From NCBI RefSeq assembly GCF_005889735.1, contig NZ_VCKY01000032.1:1-60506 (forward strand): a stretch of 60,506 nucleotides of DNA. The letters are read 5' to 3'. The notes beneath the pieces are model-generated. The model was not told where the DNA came from. It did not search any database and saw only the letters and a program-made list of their open reading frames with translations. Position 1 is the stretch's first letter. The number at the start of each line of letters is the position of its first letter. This document shows positions 50,985 through 59,130 of this stretch, piece by piece. This DNA comes from Nonomuraea turkmeniaca. GTDB lineage: Bacteria; Actinomycetota; Actinomycetes; Streptosporangiales; Streptosporangiaceae. Both the position numbers and the translations under genes were made by a program.

Positions 50985-52445
50985 ATGAGTGACCCGATGA
51001 ACGTCCTGGTCCCCGAGCACCGGCGGCTCCGGATTGGCGACGCCTGGCGCGACGCCGCCAGCGGAGCCACCTTTGTCGTCGAGGACCCGGCCACCGGCAA
51101 GACCATCGCCGAGGTGGCGGACGCCGACGTCGTTGACGGGCTCGCCGCTCTGGACGTGGCGAGCAAGGCAATGGCGGAGTGGGCGGCGACCCCGCCGCGA
51201 AAACGGTCAGAGTTGTTGACCGCGACGTACCGGGCACTGACCGAGCGGTCCGAGGAGGTCGCCCGGCTGATAACGCTCGAAATGGGCAAGCCGCTCGCGG
51301 AGGCTCGGGGAGAGGTGGCCTACGGCGCCGAGTTCTTCCGTTGGTTCGCCGAGGAGGCGGTTCGCGTCGAGGGGCGCTACAACACCGCTCCCGCTGGTGG
51401 ATATCGCATCCTCACCGTGCCGAGGCCGGTCGGACCGTGCGTCTTCGTGACGCCCTGGAACTTTCCGTTGGCCATGGGTGCCCGCAAGATCGCTCCTGCG
51501 CTGGCGGCGGGCTGCACGACGATCACCAAGCCAGCAGCCCAGACGCCACTCACCATGCTGTTCCTGGCCCGCATCATGGAGGAGGTCGGCGTTCCCCCGG
51601 GCGTCGTCAACGTCGTGACAACCAAGCGTGCCGGCGAGGTGGTCTCAGCACTGCTGGCCGACCGTCGGACCCGCAAGCTTTCGTTCACCGGGTCGACCGA
51701 GGTCGGGCGCGTGCTGCTACGACAGGCGGCGGACAACGTGCTGCGCACCTCCATGGAACTGGGCGGCAACGCGGCCTTGATCGTGTGTGCCGACGCGGAC
51801 CTGGACGTCGCGCTCGACGGTGCCATGGTGGCCAAGATGCGCAACATCGGGGAGTCCTGCATCGCGGCCAACCGAATCTACGTCGAGGAGCCGGTGCGCG
51901 AAGAGTTCACGGCGCGCTTCGCCAAGCGAATGGGCGCGCTCTCGGTGGGCCATGGTCTCGACGACGGCGTGGACGTCGGGGCGTTGATCGACGAGGCCTC
52001 GGTCACCAAGATCGACGAGCTCGTCGCCGACGCGGTCAATCGCGGAGCCCGTGTCTTGGTGGGCGGCGAGCGTCCGGATGGGCCGGGCCACTTCTACCCG
52101 CCTACGGTCCTCGTCGACGTGCCCGAAGACGCGCGGATGCTGGAGGCGGAAATCTTCGGCCCGGTGGCCCCGATCATCTCGTTCACGTCCGACGACGAGG
52201 TGATGGCGAAGGCCAACGACACCGAGCACGGCCTGGCCGGATACGTCTTCACCCGTGACCTCCAGCGGGCGCTCCGGTTCGCCGAGGGGCTAGAGACGGG
52301 GATGCTCGGCATCAACCGTGGTCTGATCTCGGACCCGTCAGCTCCGTTCGGAGGCGTGAAGCAGTCCGGGATCGGCAAGGAGGGGTCGCACGAGGGCATC
52401 CTTGAGTACCTCGACGTCACCTACGCGGCGATCGACCTACCGTGA
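50985..52445 (+). CDS. NAD(P)-dependent aldehyde dehydrogenase (GabD-like)
   Basis: A 486-residue aldehyde dehydrogenase. It has TPWNFPLAMGARKIAPALAAGCT, the catalytic Glu in MELGGNAAL near 265 and the catalytic Cys in NIGESCIAANR near 298. The C-terminal PFGGVKQSGIGKEGSHEGILEYLD is typical of succinate-semialdehyde dehydrogenases. ATG 50985 follows AGGAGG; the open frame upstream (from 50733) lies in the 275-bp spacer and is not used. Confidence 0.92.
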   Translation: MSDPMNVLVPEHRRLRIGDAWRDAASGATFVVEDPATGKTIAEVADADVVDGLAALDVASKAMAEWAATPPRKRSELLTATYRALTERSEEVARLITLEMGKPLAEARGEVAYGAEFFRWFAEEAVRVEGRYNTAPAGGYRILTVPRPVGPCVFVTPWNFPLAMGARKIAPALAAGCTTITKPAAQTPLTMLFLARIMEEVGVPPGVVNVVTTKRAGEVVSALLADRRTRKLSFTGSTEVGRVLLRQAADNVLRTSMELGGNAALIVCADADLDVALDGAMVAKMRNIGESCIAANRIYVEEPVREEFTARFAKRMGALSVGHGLDDGVDVGALIDEASVTKIDELVADAVNRGARVLVGGERPDGPGHFYPPTVLVDVPEDARMLEAEIFGPVAPIISFTSDDEVMAKANDTEHGLAGYVFTRDLQRALRFAEGLETGMLGINRGLISDPSAPFGGVKQSGIGKEGSHEGILEYLDVTYAAIDLP

Positions 52446-52882
52446 CCGGCCTGCTGCTCCGGGTGCCCGCCGAGGATCACCGCGCCCTGTGCGCACATGA
52501 CCTGACCGGCCTCCACCCGTGGGGCGGGACCCGGGCCACGGTCGGCCCGGATCCGCTGGCACCAGGGGACGCCGTCGACTCCGCCGGTGTGCGCGCCACA
52601 GACGCGGCCGCGGCGGTGGATGGGGCGATCAGCCCTTTCGGCGGTCCCAAAGGCTACGCCCTCGGGCTCATGATCGAGGTGCTGGTCGCGACCTTGACTC
52701 GTACCGCCCTTGGCGACGATGTCCGCGGGACCCTCGACCCGACTGACCAGCCCACCAAGGGCGACGTCTTCATCGCGATGGACCCGAGGGCGCCCGGGCA
52801 CGACCGAGTCTGGGAGCCCGGCGCGCGCGCCTGCGCCACCCGGCAGCCAACCTTGCCGACGCCGTCCCGGTCTCGCAGGTGA
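52442..52882 (+). pseudogene. Ldh2/malate-type dehydrogenase with large internal deletion
   Basis: The N-terminal ~15 residues (VPAEDHRALC) match the start of Ldh2/YlbC-type 2-hydroxyacid dehydrogenases. The later part, ISPFGGPKGYALGLMIEVL then TKGDVFIAMDP, matches their C-terminal half. The normal middle of ~170-200 residues, including most of the NAD site, is missing. The tail past 52840 is unlike the family. The start GTG overlaps the previous stop, so it was once in the operon. Confidence 0.65.
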
Positions 52883-52932
52883 CCTGGACGCCCGCCCAGC
52901 AATCACCGCCGACGTTCCAGAGAGGCACTGAC

Positions 52933-54171
52933 ATGCTTGAGACCGTCCGCGGACCACGCCAGCTGATAGTGGGCGAAGGGGTCGCGCAGAACATCCCACG
53001 AGTGGTGGCCGAGTGTGGCTCGCGAGTCCTCGTCGTGACCGACCGGGTTCTTCTGGGGCAGCCGGGCGTGGCCGAGATCGTGGCCGCCGTGCGGGAGAGG
53101 GTCGAAGTCGTCGGGGTGTTCGCCGACGCGACTCCGGACGTGCCACTCACCGATGTCGCCCTGGCCGTCTCGGTCGCCGCGGAGGTGGACGCCGACGCAA
53201 TCCTCGCCATCGGGGGTGGCACGGTGATCGACCTCGCCAAAATCGTCGGCGTCATCCGGTGCCACGGTGGGACGCCGCGCGACTTCTACGGGGAGTCGAA
53301 GGTGCCGGGGCCGACGATGCCTCTCGTCGCGGTCCCGACGACGTCAGGCACCGGCTCCGAGCTCACGCCCGTCTCGGTGTTGACCGACCCGGACCGCGAG
53401 CTGAAGGTGGGGGTCTCCAGCGTCCACATCGTGCCCGACTTCGCCATCGTCGACCCCGAGCTCACCTACACCTGCCCTGCGACCGTCACTGCCCACTCCG
53501 GCATCGACGCGTTTTGTCACGCGGTGGAGAGCTACACCGCGCGACCCCGGGCCCACGGACCGCGCGACCCGGTGGAGCAGGTCTTCCTCGGCCGCAACCC
53601 GATCACCGATCACTACGCGCTCCTGGCCGCGGAGCGGATCGCCCGCAGCTTGCCCCATGTCGTCAGGGACGGAGGCGACAAGGACGCGCGCGCGGACATG
53701 TCCTATGGGTCCATGCTAGCCGGGCTCGCATTTTCCCACGCAGGCAACGCGGCTCCGCACGCTCTCCAGTACCCCATCGGCGCAGCCACCCACACACCGC
53801 ACGGCCTGGGCGTCGGGCTGCTGCTGCCCTACGCGCTGGACGCGGCCAGGGATGCCATCGGCGACCGGTTGGCCATCCTCGCCGGGGTGTGCGGGCTCGA
53901 CGTGACCGACGCCTCGGATGCCGAGGCCGCAGATACGTTCCTCACCTGGCTCGATGGGCTCCTTGCCGACATCGGCATCCCTACCACCTTGGCGGACATC
54001 GGCGTGGCACGCGCCGACCTCCCGCGCTTCGCGGAGATGGCCGGTGGCGTCACCCGCTTGATCCAGAACCATCCAGGCCCGACCGACACCGCCAGCCTGA
54101 CCGCGATCCTCGAAGCGGCCTGGCTCGGGGACCGGACCCGACACGTCCTGACGCCGGAGCAGAGACAGTGA
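52933..54171 (+). CDS. Iron-dependent alcohol dehydrogenase (HOT/ADHFE1-like)
   Basis: A 412-residue group-III alcohol dehydrogenase. The NAD loop is GGGTVIDLAKIVG near 95, followed by PTTSGTGSELTPVSV near 135. The metal ligands appear as D and H in SGIDAFCHAVESY near 195, and two His in AAPHALQYPIGAATHTPHG near 275. The layout resembles hydroxyacid-oxoacid transhydrogenases, which oxidise 4-hydroxybutyrate to succinic semialdehyde. With a GabD-like enzyme next to it, a 4-hydroxybutyrate-type route is plausible but unproven. Confidence 0.88.
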   Translation: MLETVRGPRQLIVGEGVAQNIPRVVAECGSRVLVVTDRVLLGQPGVAEIVAAVRERVEVVGVFADATPDVPLTDVALAVSVAAEVDADAILAIGGGTVIDLAKIVGVIRCHGGTPRDFYGESKVPGPTMPLVAVPTTSGTGSELTPVSVLTDPDRELKVGVSSVHIVPDFAIVDPELTYTCPATVTAHSGIDAFCHAVESYTARPRAHGPRDPVEQVFLGRNPITDHYALLAAERIARSLPHVVRDGGDKDARADMSYGSMLAGLAFSHAGNAAPHALQYPIGAATHTPHGLGVGLLLPYALDAARDAIGDRLAILAGVCGLDVTDASDAEAADTFLTWLDGLLADIGIPTTLADIGVARADLPRFAEMAGGVTRLIQNHPGPTDTASLTAILEAAWLGDRTRHVLTPEQRQ

Positions 54172-54232
54172 CGGGCCTTTCAGATGACGACGAGTTCGCT
54201 GCCCCCTGGGTATCGCAATTGTCGGCTACGCC

Positions 54233-54650
54233 TTAGGGCGTGTCCTGTGGATCATTTGACGGGGTCTCGGAGCCAGATCCTGATCGAGGCGACATCGGGG
54301 TGCCTTCGTAGATGACATGGCGTTTGTCGGTTCGTGAGGCCACCGCCCGGTAACCCTGAGCTTGTTCACGCACCGTTCGGCGGTGTTCCTGTCGCGGTAG
54401 CGCTCGGCGTCGAAGGCGGGCGGCCGTCCACCCTTGCGGCCCCGCTTGCGGCGGTTGGCCTCCTGATCCTTCTTGACCGGGATGACCGTCTTGATGCCGC
54501 GCCGCCGCAGGTAGGCGCGGTTGCCGCGGGAGGAGTAGGCCTTGTCGGCCAGCACGTGTGAGGGGCGTGTGCGCGGACGGCCCAGGCCACGCCGGATGAT
54601 CCGGACCCGCTCCAACACCACACCGGAGACCCCGCCCCCTGAACCACCGA
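54233..54650 (-). pseudogene. IS5-family transposase C-terminal relic and its end
   Basis: The minus strand gives HVLADKAYSSRGNRAYLRRRG, IPVKKDQEANRRKRGRKGGRPPAFDAERYRDRNTAERCVNKL (Glu region), then in other frames RTDKRHVIYEGT and RIWLRDPVK. Two frameshifts and a missing N-terminus show a dead copy. GGGCGTGTCCTGTGGATCA at its edge (54237-54255) looks like the terminal repeat. Confidence 0.75.
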
Positions 54651-54656
54651 ACCCAG

Positions 54657-54684
54657 CAGGCCCGCCGATCCTTCGGCGGGCCTG
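54657..54684 (+). terminator. Strong intrinsic terminator
   Basis: A perfect 12-bp stem (CAGGCCCGCCGA and its complement) with loop TCCT is followed by CGTCTTTGTTCT. It reads on the plus strand. It probably ended the alcohol-dehydrogenase operon before the IS5 relic inserted in between. Confidence 0.75.
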
Positions 54685-54748
54685 CGTCTTTGTTCTCAGC
54701 GCTGTCATGCAGGTGATGCAGTCGATCAATCCTCAGCCCGTGCTGCAA

Positions 54749-55078
54749 TTAAGGGGCCGAGAGGATCGCTGCGAGAAGCAGCGGATCTTTTATCTGCTGG
54801 TCAGAAACGCCTGGTGAGCACAACGAGGCGGCTTGAACAAGGCTTGACCGCTCATCAGCCCATCTCTGACCGGGGACACTGCGCACACCTTCTGGCTTGA
54901 TCTTCTGATGGTCGTCACCGGGGTCTGAACTGACAATGGCGGCCTAAATGATCTACCACCGTACACAGTCCGTACACAAGAGCAACCACCGAGTAATCAA
55001 ACGTGATCAACAGCGAGCCAAGAGGCTGACGAGAACCGAGAAACCCCAGGTCGAACGCGGTGTTGGTGAGTTGGTGAG
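54749..55078. other. No recognisable gene
   Basis: Spacer between the terminator and the tRNA, with short open frames only. It may hold the 3' processing region of the tRNA. Confidence 0.4.
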
Positions 55079-55152
55079 TAGGGCGGGTGGGACTTGAACC
55101 CACGACCCACGGATTATGAGTCCGATGCTCTGACCGGCTGAGCTACCGCCCC
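55079..55152 (-). tRNA. tRNA-Met (anticodon CAT)
   Basis: A 74-nt cloverleaf read on the minus strand. The acceptor is GGGGCGG/CCGCCCT with one G-U end pair. The D arm begins GCTC, the anticodon loop is CTCATAA (anticodon CAT) in the stem CGGA/TCCG, and the T arm is GTGGG-TTCAAGT-CCCAC. Elongator Met is the default reading. A lysidine-modified Ile2 tRNA has the same anticodon but different body features. Confidence 0.88.
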
Positions 55153-55391
55153 TGGATTCAATTGTGTGACGTGCCGCGCAGGCCGAGCGGATCATGCTGA
55201 GCCCCGCGCATGGCTAAGGCTAGAGCATCGGATCCGGTTGTGGTGCCCGGCCGGACGGGAGACAAGGCTCCGCGGACATCATTCCATGCGCGGCGACGTT
55301 GGTGGACCCCTGAGTCGATCGTATCCAGGCTGTGGCGAGACCGGGACGTGGTCAGCGTCCCGGCCTCGGTTGACGGGCTAGTCAGTGGCCG

Positions 55392-56849
55392 TCATGGGCG
55401 GTTCAGGCCCAGCGTGTATGCGCCCGACCCGCTGTAGGCGTGCACGCGATACCGGTAGTAACCGGCGGTGCCGTTGTAGCTGATCGTCTCGTCGGGGTTC
55501 GGGCTGTCGCCCTGGGCCACCACGGACCAGGATGAGCCATTCCACTTCTGGAGGTACACGTCGAAGTCCGCACCGTTCGGGCCGTCGAGGCAGGCGGCGT
55601 GGTTGCCGGACACCGTTGCCTGGTAGTAGGAGCCGTTCGGCTGGTACGCGCTCGCGTTCGAGGTCAGCGACCCGTTGTACGTCTCCTCGTAGCTCTGGCA
55701 GCCGGTCGGCGGTGGGTCGGTGCCGCCGGCGGTGACCAGGGTCAGGCCGCCCGCGGAGAGGATCTCGCCCACGGGCTGGAAGTACGTGGTCCCGCCCACG
55801 GTGCAGTTGCCGGAGCCGCCCGAGGTCATGCCCTGGGCCTGGTCGCCCGAGATGAACGAGCCGCCCGAGTCGCCGCCCTCGGCGCACACCGTGGTTCGCG
55901 TCAGGCCGGTCACGGTGCCCTCCGGGTAGTTGACGGTGGCGTTGAGGGCGGTGACCGTGCCGCAGCGCCACTGCGTGGTCGAGCCGGAGCGGCAGACCGA
56001 GCCCTGCGGCTGGGTGACGGTGGCGCCGCGTACCGGGAGGATTCCGGCGCTGTAGCCGTTCACGACGCCAGGGGCGGTCCACTGGGAGTTGGTGGCGACC
56101 CACGCGTAGTCGTTGCCGGGGAAGGAGGAGATCTGGAACGTGCCCTGCGCCACCCGGTTGTAACCGGTCGTGGTCACGCCCGTGGCGCCGCAGTGGCCGG
56201 CGGTGGTGAAGCCGAGCTGGGTGCCGCGCCTGGCGGCGAAGCCGACCGAGCAGCGGTAGCCCTCCGAGGTGTAGTACGCGTCCCCGCCCCGGATGTCGTA
56301 GAACAGGCGCGGGCGCTCGGCCGACTGCTCGACCTTGACGGCCGCGGCGTCCACGCCGCTGGCGGTGATCCAGGATTGTGCCGCCGCGGCGTCGCTCGCG
56401 GCCACGATGACCGAGTTGTCCTGGGGGGAGATGGCCCAGCTGTGTACGGCGGCGGGCGGTGCGGTCCGGTCCAGGCCGGTCTTCACGGTGGTCAGCTGCG
56501 CCAAGGTCCGGGGCACGATGCGGGCCACGGCGCCCGCCCGGGTGATCTCGCCGGCGTCGGCCGGGTCGACGGTGGCCACGACGAAGGTGCTCTCTGCGCC
56601 CTCGTACCAGGTGCCGGCGTAACGGTCGCCGAGCTTCTTGCGCAGGCCGGGTGCGACGGAGTTGCCGCGGGCCTCGTTCGCCAGGCGGTTGACGGCCTGG
56701 TCCTCGGTGATACCGAGGTCGCGTTGCAGGGCGTCCACGACGCCGGAGGGTGGTTTTCCGGCGGTGGAAACGGGGGCGGAGACGGCGGGGGTGGCCGTCA
56801 CGACTAACGCGCCGATCGCGATCGCGATCAGCGCTGGAGTTCGGAGCAT
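55392..56849 (-). CDS. Secreted S1 serine protease (streptogrisin/alpha-lytic type)
   Basis: A 485-residue exported protease. The signal peptide is residues 1-25 (IAIAIGALVVTATPAVSAP). The pro-region (about 30-195) holds the alpha-lytic prodomain motif VKTGLDRTAPP. The catalytic domain (about 200-375) has His in TTAGHCG, Asp in GNDYAWV and Ser in GGDSGGSF. Paired Cys occur around CSVGF/GHC, CRSG/RCG and CAEG/NC. A Pro linker and a 100-residue pre-peptidase-like beta domain (YNGSLTSNASAYQ...YRYRVHAYSGSGAYTLGL) follow. The spacer up to the tRNA has one 75-codon frame (55210) of unknown worth. Confidence 0.92.
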   Translation of the reverse strand: MLRTPALIAIAIGALVVTATPAVSAPVSTAGKPPSGVVDALQRDLGITEDQAVNRLANEARGNSVAPGLRKKLGDRYAGTWYEGAESTFVVATVDPADAGEITRAGAVARIVPRTLAQLTTVKTGLDRTAPPAAVHSWAISPQDNSVIVAASDAAAAQSWITASGVDAAAVKVEQSAERPRLFYDIRGGDAYYTSEGYRCSVGFAARRGTQLGFTTAGHCGATGVTTTGYNRVAQGTFQISSFPGNDYAWVATNSQWTAPGVVNGYSAGILPVRGATVTQPQGSVCRSGSTTQWRCGTVTALNATVNYPEGTVTGLTRTTVCAEGGDSGGSFISGDQAQGMTSGGSGNCTVGGTTYFQPVGEILSAGGLTLVTAGGTDPPPTGCQSYEETYNGSLTSNASAYQPNGSYYQATVSGNHAACLDGPNGADFDVYLQKWNGSSWSVVAQGDSPNPDETISYNGTAGYYRYRVHAYSGSGAYTLGLNRP

Positions 56850-56932
56850 GGTGGTCTCCTCTGCTGGGGGGTGCCGTCACGGTAACGGCGGACCCTGGAG
56901 TGGAGGAGTACTACTTTGCTCCTATCGCCGTG

Positions 56933-57862
56933 TTATGGCGCGGTGCCGTACCCCGGATTTCGTACCAGCCAATCCTGGTAGACCGGGCTCCGGCGGACGA
57001 CGTCCTTGTGGGCCTCCTTGGCCTGTGCCACCACCCAGGTGGCGTCGGGTGTGGTGGGGTGGCGGCCGAGGAGTTGCCGCCAGCGCAGCGGCGCGCCCGC
57101 GAGCGGGACCATGACGAGCCCCTGGGCGGCCTGGTGGGTGGCCTGGCAGAGCACCACGGCGCGGCCGACCTGCGCGAGGTGCGTGCACGTCGAAACGTCC
57201 GTCTCGTAGATCGTGCCGGGCGTGAACCCGGCCCGGGCGCACGCCATCGCGAAGCAGTCCGCGAAGCAGCCGTCGCCGGGTGTCACCGCCCACTGTTCGC
57301 GGGCGAGGCCGGCCAGCTCCACCTCTTTCTCCCTGGCGACGGGATGAGCCTCGGCGACCAGGCAGAACACGGGGTCGAGGCTGATGGTCTCCCACACGAG
57401 CGTGCCGGTGGGGGTGCCGGAGTCGCCGCAGGCGCCCGTCAGCACGTAATCGAGGCGGCCGAGCTCGACCATGCCGGTCAGCTCGTGGGCCGACCAGGAC
57501 GTGTACGTGCTGACCTGGCGCTCCGCGGCGAGCCGGTCGACCAGGCCGCCGAGTATCGGCCCGTTCGTGGCGCCGATGCGGAAGCTGGGAGAGGCGTGGG
57601 CGAATCGTACGGCTTCCTCCTGCAGTTCTTTGGCAGCGGGGAGGAGTACCCGTGCCCTGGCGAGCACGAGTTCGCCGAGGCGGGTGGGCCTGGCGCCGTG
57701 GCGGTCGCGTTCGAAGAGGGTGCCGCCGAGCACTCTCTCGATGCGTTTGAGCTGGGCGGTCAGGGCCGGTTGTGCCAGCCCGAGTAGGGACGCGGCCTTG
57801 CTCACACTTCCCGCGTCCGCGACCGCGCGGACGATTCTGAGGTGCCTGAGCTCGAGGTCCAT
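56933..57862 (-). CDS. LysR-family transcriptional regulator
   Basis: A 309-residue regulator. The winged helix (residues about 3-62) has AGSVSKAASLLGLAQPALTAQLKRIERVLGGTLFERDRHG. The periplasmic-binding-like effector domain is about 90-295. ATG 57862 begins the family-typical MDLELRHLRIV; an upstream alternative adds 8 residues. Its downstream neighbour on the same strand is the serine protease, and the small DUF6158 gene is divergent. Its target is unknown. Confidence 0.92.
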   Translation of the reverse strand: MDLELRHLRIVRAVADAGSVSKAASLLGLAQPALTAQLKRIERVLGGTLFERDRHGARPTRLGELVLARARVLLPAAKELQEEAVRFAHASPSFRIGATNGPILGGLVDRLAAERQVSTYTSWSAHELTGMVELGRLDYVLTGACGDSGTPTGTLVWETISLDPVFCLVAEAHPVAREKEVELAGLAREQWAVTPGDGCFADCFAMACARAGFTPGTIYETDVSTCTHLAQVGRAVVLCQATHQAAQGLVMVPLAGAPLRWRQLLGRHPTTPDATWVVAQAKEAHKDVVRRSPVYQDWLVRNPGYGTAP

Positions 57863-57958
57863 AACGGGAAGGTAAAGCCGGGACATCTTATAGGCAATCC
57901 CTATATGTCAGGAAATGTGACAGATATTGTCGGGGGACTCTGGGGTAGAGGGGAAACC

Positions 57959-58183
57959 ATGACGACGATGGGAATAGACCCCGCCCAGCTCAGCGACGAG
58001 GACCTGGTCCGCGAGTTGCGCCAGCTGCACGCCACCAGGAGCGACACCTTCTTCCACGGCTCCGACGACGCCCTGGCCATGCACACGTCACGGACGAATG
58101 AGCTCGAGTCCGAATACCTCCGTCGCGTCCCGGATCGTGAGGTCGACCCCTTGAGGCTGAGGGAGGGGGCGAGGCAACGCTGA
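57959..58183 (+). CDS. DUF6158-like small protein
   Basis: A 74-residue actinobacterial protein: MGIDPAQLSDEDLVRELRQLHATRSDTFFHGSDDALAMHTSRTNELESEYLRRVPDR. It is helical and soluble, with no known role. ATG 57959 follows GGGGAAACC. Its stop overlaps the next start (TGATG), so the pair is co-translated. Confidence 0.8.
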   Translation: MTTMGIDPAQLSDEDLVRELRQLHATRSDTFFHGSDDALAMHTSRTNELESEYLRRVPDREVDPLRLREGARQR

Positions 58184-58419
58184 TGTCCGAAGGTCACGAT
58201 GTGCAGGCGTTGTCGGACGTCGACATCCACGTGTACGAGGCCGTCGCGTCGCAGGCGGTCGAGAAGGGCCGCGCGGACCTGGACGGGCTGGTCCGGGCGT
58301 CCGGGCTGCCCGAGGAGGAGGTGCGCGCGTGCCTGGCGCGGCTGGTCGAGCACGGGTACGTGGTGCCCAAGGGCGAGGGCTACGGGCTGGGGCCGCATAC
58401 GTTCGAGGTCGAGTACTGA
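58183..58419 (+). CDS. Small winged-helix-like protein
   Basis: A 78-residue protein with a predicted helix-turn-helix-like body: DVDIHVYEAVASQAVEKGRADLDGLVRASGLPEEEVRACLARLVEHGYVVP, then a short wing GEGYGLGPHTFEVEY. No family name is known to me. It is translationally coupled to the DUF6158 gene. The last 10 codons and stop lie inside a 39-bp unit that is repeated immediately after. Confidence 0.65.
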   Translation: MSEGHDVQALSDVDIHVYEAVASQAVEKGRADLDGLVRASGLPEEEVRACLARLVEHGYVVPKGEGYGLGPHTFEVEY

Positions 58420-58466
58420 CCCCTAACGGGGCCGCATACGTTCGAGGTCGAGTACTGACCCCTAAC
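58389..58466. repeat. 39-bp tandem duplication at convergent 3' ends
   Basis: Two exact 39-bp units (58389-58427 and 58428-58466) start GGGGCCGCATACGTTCGAGG. The first holds the stop of the 58183 gene and the second holds the stop of the minus-strand gene ending at 58462. An exact copy implies a recent event. Confidence 0.9.
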
Positions 58467-59124
58467 GGGACAGCGCGCGGATCACGCTCGCCTGCGCCGC
58501 CGTGACGCCCGCCGCCCGTTGCGCGGCCGCCTCCCCGGGCGCGAACCCCGCCGCGCACCAGGTCGCCACCTCCTCCACCGGCACGGCTCCCCACCAGGCG
58601 GCCATGACCTGGACGGCGCTCAGGCCGGTCCGCGCCGCCTCGGCCGCCGTGAACCCCAACGCCCGGAACACCCGCGCGTCCCCCTGGTCCACCCGCCGCC
58701 GCGCCCAGTCCTCGGCTTCGCCGCCGTCCCAGCCGGCGTCGGCGTAGGCGCGCGCCACGTCGGCCGGTACGCCTGCCCGCAACAACCGCCGCAACACCGC
58801 CGCGCAGGCGGGGGACTCGGCGGGCCGGGGCACGACGAGCCGGGCCAGCCATGGGACGCGGCGCGGCCGCTCGCCGGCCAGGTGCCTGCGGGCCGCGTCG
58901 TGCGGGGCGACGCCCAGCTCGTGCCAGCGCACCGCCTCGGCGGGCGTCATGCCGGCCCGCTGCCAGGCGATGACCGTCCCGGGAGTGGCGGCGGCGGTCT
59001 GCCAGAGTCGCGCGTCGGCGGGCGACGTCACACCGGCCTCGCGCCAGGCGCCCGCCTCGCCGGGATCGAACCCGGCCGCCCGCCACCGCCGCATCTCACC
59101 CTGCGTGAAACCCTCCCACTCCAC
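58462..59124 (-). CDS. Helical repeat protein of VWA-type operon
   Basis: A 220-residue protein built from repeats of about 14-20 residues of the form W..AG..P.EA..W..AG (W-R-A-A-G-F-D-P-G-E-A, W-R-E-A-G-V-T-S-P, W-Q-R-A-G-M-T-P-A-E-A). They form a helical solenoid-like structure. It follows the VWA gene by 6 bp and probably works with it. Known from similar actinobacterial operons as a hypothetical protein. Confidence 0.7.
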   Translation of the reverse strand: MEWEGFTQGEMRRWRAAGFDPGEAGAWREAGVTSPADARLWQTAAATPGTVIAWQRAGMTPAEAVRWHELGVAPHDAARRHLAGERPRRVPWLARLVVPRPAESPACAAVLRRLLRAGVPADVARAYADAGWDGGEAEDWARRRVDQGDARVFRALGFTAAEAARTGLSAVQVMAAWWGAVPVEEVATWCAAGFAPGEAAAQRAAGVTAAQASVIRALSR

Positions 59125-59130
59125 CCCATC

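Noticed and set aside
55210..55437. A 75-codon plus-strand frame after the tRNA
   Set aside because: No homology marks, poor ribosome site, and it overlaps the protease end. It is not listed as a gene.
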